A stretch of 64,000 bases of DNA from Magnetospirillum sp. XM-1 (GTDB lineage: Bacteria; Pseudomonadota; Alphaproteobacteria; Rhodospirillales; Magnetospirillaceae), in contig NZ_LN997848.1 of assembly GCF_001511835.1 (NCBI RefSeq), positions 2,446,001-2,510,000 on the forward strand, written 5' to 3'. The first letter of the stretch is position 1. Each line of letters begins with the position of its first letter. The translations under genes and the position numbers were made by a program. A model generated the notes under the pieces. The model ran no database searches. It saw only the letters and a list, made by a program, of their open reading frames with translations, and was not told where the DNA came from. Shown one piece after another: positions 23,876-37,172 of the stretch.

Positions 23876-24181
23876 ATGAAGACATCTTCAGCGGAGGTGG
23901 CGCCCATGGTTGTTTCCCTGGCCGCTGCCATTGACATACGAAATATCGGCGAACTGGCCGATCGGATCAAAGCATGCCTCGCCGGGGCGACGGCCGTGAA
24001 TGTGGATGCGCAAGCCTTCGAGACCGGCGACGTGACCCTGATCCAGGTTCTGGCGGCGGCCGGAAAGGCGGCGGCGGAGCGGGGAATTTCTTTCAAGATC
24101 GTCAATGCCGGCCCGGATCTGGCGGCTTTGTTCGATCGCTGCGGCGTCGAGGGCTTCATTCATTGCCAGCAGGAAGGGTGA
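23876..24181 (+). CDS. STAS-domain protein, first gene of chemosensory operon
   Basis: Small STAS protein (101 aa) resembling MlaB/anti-sigma-antagonist-like proteins found at the head of some chemotaxis operons. The core reads VNVDAQAFETGDVTLIQVLAAAGKAA. The usual phosphorylatable Ser/Thr after the Asp (as in VDTAALQLL) is Val here, so switching by serine phosphorylation looks unlikely. I start at ATG 23876 with GGGAG 5 nt upstream. The next gene, cheY, begins 3 bp after its stop. It is probably a scaffold or regulator for the kinase complex; no role is established. Confidence 0.75.
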   Translation: MKTSSAEVAPMVVSLAAAIDIRNIGELADRIKACLAGATAVNVDAQAFETGDVTLIQVLAAAGKAAAERGISFKIVNAGPDLAALFDRCGVEGFIHCQQEG

Positions 24182-24184
24182 ACC

Positions 24185-24550
24185 ATGCCCAAAACAGTGT
24201 TGTGTGTCGATGATTCGGCCAGCATGCGCCAGATGGTGCGCCTCGCCCTTACCAGCGATGGCTACGCGGTGGTCGAGGCGGTTGACGGGCGCGATGCCCT
24301 CGGCAAGGCTCGGGGGATGGTCGCCGACCTGGTGATCACCGATCTCAATATGCCGAACATGGACGGTCTGTCGTTCATCCGGGAGTTGCGGGGCGTCAGC
24401 GCTTACAAGGGCGTCCCCATCATCTTCCTGACCACCGAATCGGACGACGACAAGAAGGGCGAGGCCAAAAGCGCCGGCGCGACCGCCTGGATCACCAAGC
24501 CGTTCCAGCCCGAGCGCCTGCTGGCCATCGTCAAGAAGGTCCTGGGATGA
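24185..24550 (+). CDS. cheY: CheY-like single-domain response regulator
   Basis: Receiver-only protein (121 aa) with the full phosphorylation set: acidic pair Asp9-Asp10 in CVDDSASMRQ, acceptor Asp53 in VITDLNMPNMDG, Thr in IFLTTESD, and Lys in ITKPFQPERL. It accepts phosphate from the adjacent CheA and carries the signal to an effector, classically the flagellar switch. Its stop overlaps the cheA start (ATGA). Confidence 0.93.
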   Translation: MPKTVLCVDDSASMRQMVRLALTSDGYAVVEAVDGRDALGKARGMVADLVITDLNMPNMDGLSFIRELRGVSAYKGVPIIFLTTESDDDKKGEAKSAGATAWITKPFQPERLLAIVKKVLG

Positions 24551-26532
24551 CCCCCGGGGCTCCCGATCCCGCCGAGACGTTCCGGCAGGAGGCCCAAGAC
24601 CTGCTGATTCAGCTCGAGGACGTGCTGCTCGACCTGGACGGCAATCCCGGCGACCGCGAGTTGATCGACACCGCCTTTCGCGCGCTGCACACGCTCAAGG
24701 GATCGGGGGCGATGTTTGGCTTCGACGACCTCGCCCGGTTCGCCCATACGGTCGAGAACACCTTCGACCGCCTGCGCCGGACCGGCGCCGAGCCCAGCCG
24801 CGAACTGATCGCCGTCGCCCTGTCCGCCAAGGATTTCATGCGCCAGCTGATTCAATCCCCCGGCGAGGCGGAAGCCGCGATCGGAGACGGGCTGGTCCAG
24901 GACCTGCTGCGCCACGGGCCGCCCGCCTCGTTGCCCGAGACGACCGGTCCGTGCGCCGCGGCGCCGCGGCCGGCGGAGCCCAAGGCGGCTCCCGTCCTCT
25001 ACGACATCGTCTTCGCGCTGCCTCCGGACGCTCTGCTGCGCGGCACCAACCCGCTGCGGCTGCTGGACGAATTGCGCGACATGGGCGAATGCACGGTCGC
25101 CGCCGACCTTGGGCCGGTTCCGGCCATCGACGACCTCGATCCCGAGCGCAGCTACCTGAAGTGGCGGGTGCGCCTCGCCACCTCCCAGCCGCGCTCGGCC
25201 ATCGACGAGGTTTTCATGTTCGTGCTCGACGACATGGAACTGTCGGTGACGACCATGGCGCCCGAGGCGGCGGCCTCACCCCCCGAGCCCCACCCGGCGG
25301 CGGAGGCGCATCCCGCCGGCGAGCCGGTCTCGAACCGGGGCATGGCGAAGCGGGACCCGGCGGGGAACGGCATCCGCATTCCCGCCGAGCGAATCGACAA
25401 TCTCATGGACCGGGTCGGCGAACTGGTCATCGCGCAGTCCCGGCTGCGCCAGCTGGCCCAGGGCAGCCTCGATTCGACGCTGCGCTCGGTGTCGGAGGAT
25501 ATCGAGCGCCTGTCGTCGGAACTGCGCGTCACCACCATGGGCATCCGTATGGTCCCCATCGGGCAGCTGTTCGCCCGCTTCCGCCGCGTCGTCCACGACC
25601 TGTCGCGCGAACTCGGCAAGGACGTGCAGCTGGAGACGTCGGGCGAGGAGACCGAGCTGGACAAGACCGTCATCGAAAGCCTGAACGATCCCCTGGTCCA
25701 CCTGATCCGCAACGCCATCGACCATGGCCTGGAGACTGCGGCCGAGCGTGAGGCGGCCGGCAAGCCGCGGGCCGGAACCCTGTCGCTTGAAGCGCGCCAC
25801 GCCGGAGCGCAGGTGCTGATCACTATTCGTGACGACGGCCGGGGGATGAACCGCCAGCGCATCCGCGCCAAGGCGGTGGAGGCGGGGTGGCTGTCGGATA
25901 TGGGCGACGTTCCCGACGCCGAGCTGTTCCAGATGATCTTCCGGCCGGGCTTCTCGACCGCCGCGACGGTGACCAACGTTTCCGGGCGCGGCGTCGGCAT
26001 GGACGTGGTCAAGCGCACCATCGACGCCCTGCACGGCTTCATCGACGTCTCCAGCCCGCCCGGCCGGGGAGCCCAGGTCACCCTGAGGCTGCCCCTGACC
26101 CTGGCCATCATCGATGGGCTGCTGGTGCGCGTCGGCGGCGGCCGCTACGTCCTTCCCCTGTCGACGGTGGAGGAATGCGTCGAGCTGTCCGAGGCCGACA
26201 ATCAGCGCTCGACCGGCCGCTCCTTCCTCAACATCCGGGACGAGCTGGTTCCCTTTTTGCGCCTGCGCGACCTGTTCAAGGTCCAGGGACCCGCCGACCC
26301 ATACCCCAAGGTGGTGATCGTCACGGCCGGCGACCAGCGGGTCGGGCTGGTGGTCGACCAGATCATCGGCGACCACCAGACGGTCATCAAATCCTTGTCC
26401 AAGCTGCATGCGGACGTTGCCGCCTTTTCCGGCGCCACCATTCTGGGCGACGGCACGGTGGCCCTGATCCTGGACGTGGTCAACCTGATCGCGGCCGGCC
26501 GCATTCAGGAGATGCGGTTGAAGGCGTCCTAG
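24547..26532 (+). CDS. cheA: chemotaxis histidine kinase CheA
   Basis: Kinase of 661 aa. Domains in order: Hpt with phospho-His48 in RALHTLKGSGAMFG; a central linker/response-regulator-binding segment (about 140-260); a dimerisation helix pair from IRIPAERIDNLMDRVGELVI; an HATPase domain with LVHLIRNAIDHGLE (N box), IRDDGRGMN (G1) and VSGRGVGMDVVKRT (G2); and a C-terminal CheW-like domain with LPLSTVEECVELS. All catalytic boxes are intact. It autophosphorylates under receptor control and donates to CheY and CheB of the same operon. Confidence 0.95.
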   Translation: MTPGAPDPAETFRQEAQDLLIQLEDVLLDLDGNPGDRELIDTAFRALHTLKGSGAMFGFDDLARFAHTVENTFDRLRRTGAEPSRELIAVALSAKDFMRQLIQSPGEAEAAIGDGLVQDLLRHGPPASLPETTGPCAAAPRPAEPKAAPVLYDIVFALPPDALLRGTNPLRLLDELRDMGECTVAADLGPVPAIDDLDPERSYLKWRVRLATSQPRSAIDEVFMFVLDDMELSVTTMAPEAAASPPEPHPAAEAHPAGEPVSNRGMAKRDPAGNGIRIPAERIDNLMDRVGELVIAQSRLRQLAQGSLDSTLRSVSEDIERLSSELRVTTMGIRMVPIGQLFARFRRVVHDLSRELGKDVQLETSGEETELDKTVIESLNDPLVHLIRNAIDHGLETAAEREAAGKPRAGTLSLEARHAGAQVLITIRDDGRGMNRQRIRAKAVEAGWLSDMGDVPDAELFQMIFRPGFSTAATVTNVSGRGVGMDVVKRTIDALHGFIDVSSPPGRGAQVTLRLPLTLAIIDGLLVRVGGGRYVLPLSTVEECVELSEADNQRSTGRSFLNIRDELVPFLRLRDLFKVQGPADPYPKVVIVTAGDQRVGLVVDQIIGDHQTVIKSLSKLHADVAAFSGATILGDGTVALILDVVNLIAAGRIQEMRLKAS

Positions 26533-26544
26533 AAGGAGAGGGCC

Positions 26545-27009
26545 ATGGCGGCGTCCGAATCGGCACGGGAAGTGGTGACCCTGGAAATGCAGGGCGAAGT
26601 CTTCGCCATCGATGCCCATTGGGTCCGCGAGATCCTCGACATGGTGCCGGTCACCGAAGTGCCCAACGCTCGGCCGTTCGTCAGCGGATTGATCAACGTG
26701 CGCGGAAAGGTGGTGCCGCTGGCCGACCTGCGTCTGCGCTTCGGCATGCCGCAATCGCCGCCGACCGTCGACACCCGCGTCATCGTCATCGACGCCATGG
26801 TCGACGGCGAACCGACGGCGGTGGGAATTCTGGCCGACCGTGTCTACGAAGTCACCGAAATCGCCCCCGCCGCCATCGAGGAGACGCCTCGCATCGGCCT
26901 GCGCTGGCGGCCCGAATACATCAGCGGCATCGGCAAGCTGGGGGGCGATTTCATCATCATCCTCGACATGGAACAGGTCTTGGCCGTCGGGTCGGCAGCG
27001 GCGCAATAG
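26545..27009 (+). CDS. cheW: CheW coupling protein (first copy)
   Basis: Coupling protein of 154 aa that links receptors to CheA. Seen: VTLEMQGEVFAIDAHWVREI, PNARPFVSGLINVRGKVVPLADLR (the conserved inner beta-strand and Arg) and GDFIIILDMEQVL at the end. A second CheW is encoded after the receptor gene. Two couplers in one operon allow two array interfaces, or two receptor classes. AGAAGGAGA provides a ribosome site before the ATG. Confidence 0.92.
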   Translation: MAASESAREVVTLEMQGEVFAIDAHWVREILDMVPVTEVPNARPFVSGLINVRGKVVPLADLRLRFGMPQSPPTVDTRVIVIDAMVDGEPTAVGILADRVYEVTEIAPAAIEETPRIGLRWRPEYISGIGKLGGDFIIILDMEQVLAVGSAAAQ

Positions 27010-27036
27010 ACGGCGGCGGGAAAAGGAGATCTCGAT

Positions 27037-29142
27037 ATGCGCGTGACGATCAAATTGAAGTTGGTGGCCGCCTTTGGCGCAATCATCCTGCTGATGGCGA
27101 TTTCCGGCATGGTGGCCATCCAGGCGTCATCGGCCATTCGAGACCGTCTGGGCCTCATTGTCGATTCCTCGGCGGAAAAGGTGCGCCTCGCCATGGAGAT
27201 GCGCGACAACCTCGGCACCGTGGCGCGCAATCAGGCCCAGCTCATCATCGAGGAAACCGACGAGGGCATGCAGCGCGAGATCAACAGCATCGACGCGCAG
27301 GCCAAGGAGATCCGCCAGTTCGAGGTACAGCTGCGGAACATTTCCTCCCCCGAAGAGAAGGCCAAGCTGGATGAGTTCCTTCGGCTGCTGGACGCCTATT
27401 TCGGCGGCGTGTCCAAGGTCCGCGACATCGCCGTGCGCAACTCGGCGGTGCAGGGGCGCAAGTTGCTGGACGGCGATGGCAACCGCGCCTTCGACGCCGT
27501 CCGGGAGCCCCTTCTGGCCCTGGCCGGGCGCACCGACCTGCCGCAGGCGGCGCCCGTGGCGAACCGCATGCTCTCCCAGCTGGATCGCCTGCAAATGCTT
27601 GAACGCGACATCTTGCTCGAGGCCGACGACGCCGCCGTCGCCCGCCTGGACAAGACGGTGCAGGCGACGCTTCTGGAGATTTCCGGTCTGCGCGGCCAAT
27701 TGGACAAGGCGCTGACCGGCGAGGAGGACCGTCGGCGGTTCGAGGCGCTGGGCGAACGGCTGGCGCGCGCGCTTAAGATCGACGAGCAGATCCGCATCCT
27801 CGGCGCCGACAATTCCAATGCCCGCGCCTACGCTCTTTTGCGCAAGGAGGTTCGGCCGATCCGGCTGCAGGCCGAGAAGTTCATCGAGGAGGTGGTCGCC
27901 AGGGCCGAACAGGGCATGAAGGCGGACAAGGCCGAAAGCGACCGCGCCTATGAAACCGGCCGCACCGTGCTGATCGGCGTGCTGCTGGCGTCGCTGGTCA
28001 CCGCGATCGGAGCCGGAATTTGGATCATCTCCTCCATCAGCCGGGGCCTGGCCCGGGCGGGCGCGCTGGCGCAGGCGGTGGCGGGCGGCGACCTGACCGA
28101 AACCGCCGAGGTCGTCTCCCGCGACGAGATCGGCGATCTGCTCGGCCATCTCAATGAAATGGTCGATCGGCTGCGCACGGTGGTCGGCGAGGTGTCCAAT
28201 GCCGTCGGCAACGTCTCGGCCGGCAGCGAGGAACTGTCGTCCAGCGCCGAGGAACTGTCGCAGGGCGCCACCGAGCAGGCGTCGTCCACCGAGGAGGCCT
28301 CGTCGGCCATGGAGGAGATGGCCGCCAACATCAAGCAGAACGCCGACAATGCCGGCCAGACCGAGAAGATCGCCCGCCAGTCCGCCGCCGACGCCCAGAA
28401 CAGCGGCCTCGCGGTGGAGAAGGCGGTGCTGGCCATGCAGACCATCGCCGAGAAGATCGTCATCGTCCAGGAAATCGCCCGCCAGACCGATCTGCTGGCG
28501 TTGAACGCCGCGGTCGAGGCGGCCCGGGCCGGCGAACACGGCAAGGGCTTCGCCGTGGTCGCCTCGGAGGTGCGCAAACTGGCCGAACGCAGCCAGGCGG
28601 CGGCCACCGAGATCAGCTCGCTGTCCTCCGATACGGTGAAGAGCGCCCAGGATGCCGGCCAGATGCTGGCCCGGCTGGTGCCCGACATCAAGAAGACCGC
28701 CGATCTGATCGAGGAAATCTCCGCCGCCTGCCGCGAGCAGGACATCGGGTCCGAGCAGATCAACCAGGCCATTCAGCAACTCGACACCGTCACCCAGCAG
28801 AATGCCGGGGCATCCGAGCAGATGGCCGCCACATCCGAGGAACTGGCCGCCCAGGCCGAGCAATTGCTGAAGAGCATCGCCTTCTTCCATCTCGGCGGCG
28901 CGGAGGCGCCGGCGGCCGCGGCGATGGCGGCACGGCCGAAGGCGCCTCCGGCGCGTTCTGCCCAGGCCCCCGCCGCCCTCGGCAAGGCGGCGACGCCCGC
29001 CATGAAGAAAAAGCCGCCGACGCCCATGGGACCGGCGAAGCTCGGCGGTGGCGGCAACGGACGCGGACGCAAGGCCGGCATCCATCTCGACCTGGTCGGA
29101 GGAGCGCCGGACAGGACCGACGCCGAGTTTGAACGCTACTAG
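27037..29142 (+). CDS. methyl-accepting chemotaxis protein, four-helix-bundle sensor
   Basis: Transmembrane receptor (701 aa). Helix TM1 covers about residues 7-30 ([20 protein letters not shown]). A long periplasmic helical domain of the 4HB type follows, then TM2 at about 309-330 ([20 protein letters not shown]), HAMP, and a cytoplasmic signalling domain with the canonical tip [20 protein letters not shown], then [19 protein letters not shown]. The C-terminus is a Pro/Ala/Lys-rich tail ending without a CheR-tethering NWETF-type pentapeptide. As the only full receptor in the operon it is the probable dedicated sensor; the ligand cannot be read from sequence. Confidence 0.93.
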   Translation: MRVTIKLKLVAAFGAIILLMAISGMVAIQASSAIRDRLGLIVDSSAEKVRLAMEMRDNLGTVARNQAQLIIEETDEGMQREINSIDAQAKEIRQFEVQLRNISSPEEKAKLDEFLRLLDAYFGGVSKVRDIAVRNSAVQGRKLLDGDGNRAFDAVREPLLALAGRTDLPQAAPVANRMLSQLDRLQMLERDILLEADDAAVARLDKTVQATLLEISGLRGQLDKALTGEEDRRRFEALGERLARALKIDEQIRILGADNSNARAYALLRKEVRPIRLQAEKFIEEVVARAEQGMKADKAESDRAYETGRTVLIGVLLASLVTAIGAGIWIISSISRGLARAGALAQAVAGGDLTETAEVVSRDEIGDLLGHLNEMVDRLRTVVGEVSNAVGNVSAGSEELSSSAEELSQGATEQASSTEEASSAMEEMAANIKQNADNAGQTEKIARQSAADAQNSGLAVEKAVLAMQTIAEKIVIVQEIARQTDLLALNAAVEAARAGEHGKGFAVVASEVRKLAERSQAAATEISSLSSDTVKSAQDAGQMLARLVPDIKKTADLIEEISAACREQDIGSEQINQAIQQLDTVTQQNAGASEQMAATSEELAAQAEQLLKSIAFFHLGGAEAPAAAAMAARPKAPPARSAQAPAALGKAATPAMKKKPPTPMGPAKLGGGGNGRGRKAGIHLDLVGGAPDRTDAEFERY

Positions 29143-29178
29143 AGTCCGGCTCCCTTGGCCTTGATCACGGAGGTTCCC

Positions 29179-29666
29179 ATGCCGGCCCGCGCCGCGACCC
29201 TCTCGGCGGACAAATTCGTCACACTCGGCGTTGGCCGGGAGGTCTTCGCCGTCGGTGTCGATGCCGTCCGCGAGATCCTCGACCTGCAGCCCATGGCCGC
29301 CTTGCCCAACGCGCCGCCGTTCCTGATGGGGATCATCGACGTGCGCGGCGAGGTGGTGCCGATCATCAGCCTGCGGTGCAAGCTGGGACTGTCGCCCGAC
29401 GTTCCCGGCGAACACACCCGCATCCTCGTCACCGAGATTTCCATCGAGGGCCATGTGCTGTTGCTGGGATTGATGGCCGACCGGGTGTTCGAGGTCACCG
29501 CCCTCGACGAAAGCTGCATCGACACGCCGCCGGATATCGGCGTCCGCTGGCGCTCCGACTACATTCGCGCCATCGGCCGGCGGACCGGACAGTTCGTCAT
29601 CGTCTTCGACCTCGCCCGTCTGTTTTCCTCCGAGGATATCGCCTTGCTGGCGGAAGGGGCGGAAGG

Positions 29667-29670
<4 letters not shown>
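29179..29670 (+). CDS. cheW: CheW coupling protein (second copy)
   Basis: Second coupling protein (163 aa): VTLGVGREVFAVGVDAVREI, PNAPPFLMGIIDVRGEVVPIISLR, and TGQFVIVFDLARLFSSED. I start at ATG 29179, which has GGAGG 5 nt upstream, rather than a TTG at 29155. The stop overlaps the GTG start of cheR. It differs from the first CheW along its whole length, so it is not a recent duplicate. Confidence 0.9.
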
Positions 29671-33428
<3,758 letters not shown>

Positions 33429-33440
33429 GGAGAGGTCCCC

Positions 33441-34730
33441 ATGGACATCCATGCAGAGTTCTTTGCCGAATTGGATGCGGCGGTGGAGTTGGCCCGCACC
33501 GGCGGGAAGGGCAGCGCATTGCTGTTGGTGGGGCTGGGACGCCTGGATTTCATCGACCGCAACCTTGGGCTCGGGGGTGGCGACGCCGTGCTGCAAGCCG
33601 TGCAGGCCTTGCTGCGGAACCAGCTTTCCGGCATTTCGATCCATCGGCTGCGCGACGCCCGCTACGGCATCGTGGTGCCTTGCCGCGACGCCCCCGAGGT
33701 CATGAACCTGGCCCACCGGCTGGTCGCCCTTTGCTCCTCGCCCCACTGCTTCAACGGCCGCGATGTGTTCAGCCCGCCGTTCATCGGCGTGGCCATGGCG
33801 CGGTCCGACCAGGAAAACGGCACGGAATTGCTGAAGGACGCCCTGGCCGCCATGGACGAGGCCCGCCGCTCCCACCTCGGCTGCACCCGTCTCTACGATC
33901 CGGCCCTGGCCTCTCAAATGGACCGTGATTTCCACATCGAAAACAACATGCGCGCCGCCTTCGAGACCGACCAGTTCCATGTGGTCTACCAGCCCCTGGT
34001 CGATCTGACGTCGCCCGACACCAACCGCCTGATCGGATTCGAGGCGCTGTTGCGCTGGACCCGCCCGGACCTGGGGCCGATTCCGCCGGACCGCTTCATC
34101 CCGGTGGCGGAAACCTGCGGCCTGGTCATCGGGCTTGGGCATTACGTGTTGTGGACCGCCTGCCGCCAGCAGGTGGAGTGGGCCGCCAAGGGCCGGCCGG
34201 TCACCATGAGCGTCAACCTTTCCCCCGTCCAGCTGATGTCGGCCGGCATCGAGGAATCCATCACCGAAGTGGTGGCCGAGACCGGAATCGACCCGACCTT
34301 TCTCAAACTGGAACTGACCGAGACGGCCCTGGGCACCGACCCGCCGGTCATGGCGGAGAAATTGAGCCGCCTTCGGCGGATCGGCGTGTCGGTGGGGGTG
34401 GACGATTTCGGTTCCGGCTATTCGTCCCTGGGACAGCTGGACCTGTTCGGACTGGATTTCATGAAGATCGACAAAAGCCTGATCCAGCGGCTCGGCCCCG
34501 GTGGCCGCCAGGCCGAACTGGTCCGCCTCGCCGCCGCGCTGGCCAAGCACCTGGGGATGTCGGTCGTCGCCGAGGGAATCGAGGATGACGAGCATTTGCA
34601 GGCGCTGAGGAAACTGGGCATCGACGTGGGCCAAGGCTACCTGTTCGGCCGCCCCACGCCTCCGGACCAGATCAGCCAGTGGCTGCTGCCGAACGGCAGC
34701 ACATCAGGGGCAAAGTTCTCCCCGGCCTGA
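33441..34730 (+). CDS. EAL-domain cyclic-di-GMP phosphodiesterase with degenerate GGDEF
   Basis: Soluble protein of 429 aa. The N-terminal half has the GGDEF fold, but the signature position reads RLRDARYGIVV, so it should not make c-di-GMP. The C-terminal EAL domain is intact: GFEALLRW, MSVNLSPVQL, LKLELTETAL, VDDFGSGYSSL, MKIDKSLI, VAEGIEDDE and GQGYLFGRP carry the metal and catalytic residues. It should hydrolyse c-di-GMP to pGpG. It follows the previous gene by 12 bp and appears to be the last gene of the chemosensory operon, linking the pathway to c-di-GMP. Confidence 0.9.
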   Translation: MDIHAEFFAELDAAVELARTGGKGSALLLVGLGRLDFIDRNLGLGGGDAVLQAVQALLRNQLSGISIHRLRDARYGIVVPCRDAPEVMNLAHRLVALCSSPHCFNGRDVFSPPFIGVAMARSDQENGTELLKDALAAMDEARRSHLGCTRLYDPALASQMDRDFHIENNMRAAFETDQFHVVYQPLVDLTSPDTNRLIGFEALLRWTRPDLGPIPPDRFIPVAETCGLVIGLGHYVLWTACRQQVEWAAKGRPVTMSVNLSPVQLMSAGIEESITEVVAETGIDPTFLKLELTETALGTDPPVMAEKLSRLRRIGVSVGVDDFGSGYSSLGQLDLFGLDFMKIDKSLIQRLGPGGRQAELVRLAAALAKHLGMSVVAEGIEDDEHLQALRKLGIDVGQGYLFGRPTPPDQISQWLLPNGSTSGAKFSPA

Positions 34731-34892
34731 TGAGCGCGCTCGTTGCCGCTGCCGGCCTTTGCCGGCGGGGCCGCGTCATCGCTCGGCGCGCCTAAAAGTC
34801 ACAATCCCTCACTTCCACACACCATACTTTCAGCCTAATCTCAAGGGGTGGTCCAGATAAGGTGCCGGCAGAAATTGGCGGGCAACCCATAA

Positions 34893-36572
34893 ATGCTCAG
34901 CAAAGCCTCCGTGATGATGACCGGTCTGAGTGTCGTCATCGTGCTACTGGTATTCGTCGCATTCCTCCCCGGCCATGGGATGGCCAATGATGGCGGGGAA
35001 ATGCGGCCCGTGCGCTTGCAGTTGAAGTGGACGCATCAGTTCCAGTTCGCCGGCTATTATGCCGCCAAGGAGCTTGGCTACTATCGCGATGCCGGCCTTG
35101 ACGTCGAGTTCATCGAGGGCCAGCCCAACGTCAACCCGACCATTTCGGTTCTGAACGGGCAGGCCGAATTCGGCATCAGCAACTCCTCGCTGGTCATCGA
35201 GCGCAGCCAGGGAAAGCCCCTGGTCGCCTTGGCGGCGATCTTCCAGCACTCGCCCTACGTGCTTTTGTCGCGCAAGGGCGCCGATCTGCAAAGCGTCCAC
35301 GATCTGTCCGGCAAGACCCTGATGGTGGAGGAGCATGCCGACGAATTGCTGGCCTATCTGCACTACGAGCAGGTGCCGCTCAAGAACCTGAGGATCGTCC
35401 CCCACGAAGGGGGCGTCGAGGCGCTGACCGGGGGAAGGGTCGACGCGCTGAGCGCCTACAGCACCCTCGAGCCCTACCTGATGCAGCGCGAGGGCGTGGG
35501 CTACAGCCTGTTCAATCCGCGATCGGCCGGAATCGACTTCTACGGTGACCTTCTGTTCACGAGCGAAGCGATGCTCGAGAAGGATACCGCCTTGGTCGCC
35601 TCCTTCCGCGAGGCGTCCCTTCAGGGCTGGCGGTACGCCATAAGCCACCCGGAAGAGATCGCCGAGCTGATCCGGGTCAAGTACGCGCCCAAGCTGGATC
35701 CGGGAGTTCTCGCATTCGAGGCCGTGGAAACGCGCAAGCTTCTCGCCCCCGACCTGGTCGGCCTCGGCTACATGTACGAGGGCCGATGGCGGCACATCGC
35801 CGAGAGCTTCGCCGCGGCCGGCCTGATGCCGAGGAACTATCCGCTCAAGGGCTTCCTATACCAGCCGGCCGCGAAGCAGGATCTGACCCTGGTCTTCCAG
35901 ACCCTGGCGGGGGCGGGGGTGCTGCTGCTGTCCGCCGCTCTCGTCGTGATGCGCTTCAAGCGGCTGAACGACAGCCTGAGGCACGAAATCGCCAGGCGGA
36001 CCCAGCTCGAGGGCGAGTTGAGGGCCTTGGCCACCACCGACCCTTTGACCGGCCTTTACAACCGGCGAAAATTCTTCGACGTCGGCGAACAGGAAGCCAG
36101 CCTGCTCGACCGTTTCGACGACGGCTTTTCCGTTCTGATGATGGACATCGACCATTTCAAGGTGGTCAATGACCGCTTCGGCCATGCCGTCGGCGACGAG
36201 GTCCTGAAGCGGTTTGCCGGCACCTGCCTGTCCGTCGTGCGTGACGTCGATACCCTGGCTCGTTTGGGAGGGGAGGAGTTCGCTCTCCTGCTGCCCAAGG
36301 CCGATATCGGCAAGGCGACGGAAATCGCCGAACGAATCCGCCAGCTGGTCGAGACGATCGCCTTCAAGGGGCCGGACGGGACGCCATTTCGCGTTACGGT
36401 CAGTATCGGTGCCGCGTCCCTCGTGCATGGACAAGACACCCTGGACACCGTCCTGGCCCGGGCCGACGGGGCGCTTTACGCGGCCAAGCGCGACGGCCGG
36501 AACCGGGTCTCCGCGGCGACGGATGATGGGGCGCGGTCCCGGCTGATCGGGGAGGATCTGGAGGCGAGTTAG
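34893..36572 (+). CDS. NMT1/THI5-like periplasmic binding domain fused to GGDEF diguanylate cyclase
   Basis: Sensor cyclase of 559 aa. An N-terminal hydrophobic segment (about residues 8-28) acts as signal or anchor. A periplasmic NMT1/THI5-like domain follows (about 38-325; LQLKWTHQFQFAGYYAAKELGYY and FIEGQPNVNPTI are typical of pyrimidine/thiamine-precursor binding proteins), then a second membrane helix (about 331-352). The GGDEF domain keeps TTDPLTGLYNRRKF, MMDIDHFKVVND, GGEEF, and the inhibitory RxxD site exactly five residues before it (RDVDTLARLGGEEF). It should make c-di-GMP in response to a small heterocycle or similar ligand. A 162-bp gap separates it from the EAL gene. Confidence 0.9.
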   Translation: MLSKASVMMTGLSVVIVLLVFVAFLPGHGMANDGGEMRPVRLQLKWTHQFQFAGYYAAKELGYYRDAGLDVEFIEGQPNVNPTISVLNGQAEFGISNSSLVIERSQGKPLVALAAIFQHSPYVLLSRKGADLQSVHDLSGKTLMVEEHADELLAYLHYEQVPLKNLRIVPHEGGVEALTGGRVDALSAYSTLEPYLMQREGVGYSLFNPRSAGIDFYGDLLFTSEAMLEKDTALVASFREASLQGWRYAISHPEEIAELIRVKYAPKLDPGVLAFEAVETRKLLAPDLVGLGYMYEGRWRHIAESFAAAGLMPRNYPLKGFLYQPAAKQDLTLVFQTLAGAGVLLLSAALVVMRFKRLNDSLRHEIARRTQLEGELRALATTDPLTGLYNRRKFFDVGEQEASLLDRFDDGFSVLMMDIDHFKVVNDRFGHAVGDEVLKRFAGTCLSVVRDVDTLARLGGEEFALLLPKADIGKATEIAERIRQLVETIAFKGPDGTPFRVTVSIGAASLVHGQDTLDTVLARADGALYAAKRDGRNRVSAATDDGARSRLIGEDLEAS

Positions 36573-36669
36573 GGAAGGGGGCCGAAACCAACATGAAGAA
36601 CCCTTCATTTGCCCCAGGGGCCATGCCATGCTATCCGCACTTCCTGATTATGGCCCAAGGTAGCTTGAA

Positions 36670-37080
36670 GTGACCCGTCTGATCTCCACCCGTCCGGCTC
36701 GGAAGCTGGCTGCACTGCTCAGCCTGCTGATGATCCTGCTCGGTGGTCCGACGGGTGGCGCCTTCGCCCTGTGCCTGGGCGGTGACGGGCATATCGCCAT
36801 CGAGGCCGTTCAGGCCGCCCACGACCATGGGGCGGTACCCGGCGTCGCGGCCGACCACTCGGCCATATCGGCCGATTGCGTCGATATTCCGCTGGTCCAG
36901 GCCAGCCCGGCGATCGCCAAGAAGCAGCTGCTGGCCGGTCTCGACATCGCCCTGCCGGCGGCGTCTGCGGCCTGGAGCGCGCCTTTCACGGCCGAAGCCG
37001 CTCTCACCGTCGTTCCGGCGGCGGAGCCTTCGCTTGACCCGCGTCTGGTCAGCCATCGCACGGTCGTTCTTCTGAACTAG
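36670..37080 (+). CDS. small exported Cys/His protein upstream of RND pump
   Basis: Predicted exported protein (136 aa) starting at GTG 36670. The signal peptide runs through LAALLSLLMILLGGPTGGAFA, and the mature part begins with LCLGGDGHIAIE and AAHDHG, then one more Cys (ISADCVDI). Such His/Cys-bearing small proteins occur next to heavy-metal RND operons, where metal binding is suspected. It is the first of three small genes leading into the pump genes. I do not recognise a named family, and the function is inferred only from context. Confidence 0.6.
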   Translation: MTRLISTRPARKLAALLSLLMILLGGPTGGAFALCLGGDGHIAIEAVQAAHDHGAVPGVAADHSAISADCVDIPLVQASPAIAKKQLLAGLDIALPAASAAWSAPFTAEAALTVVPAAEPSLDPRLVSHRTVVLLN

Positions 37081-37172
37081 CCGTTTCTTCCGACAGATCC
37101 TTTTCGCGCCTGTCCGCCACCTTAATCCGGTGGCGGAGGGAACCCGAATGCTGTTTGCGGGAGAACATTTCC

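Noticed and set aside
34740..34780. GCCGGC-CTTT-GCCGGC repeat after the EAL gene as a terminator
   Set aside because: GCCGGC is self-complementary and common at this GC content; no T-tract follows.
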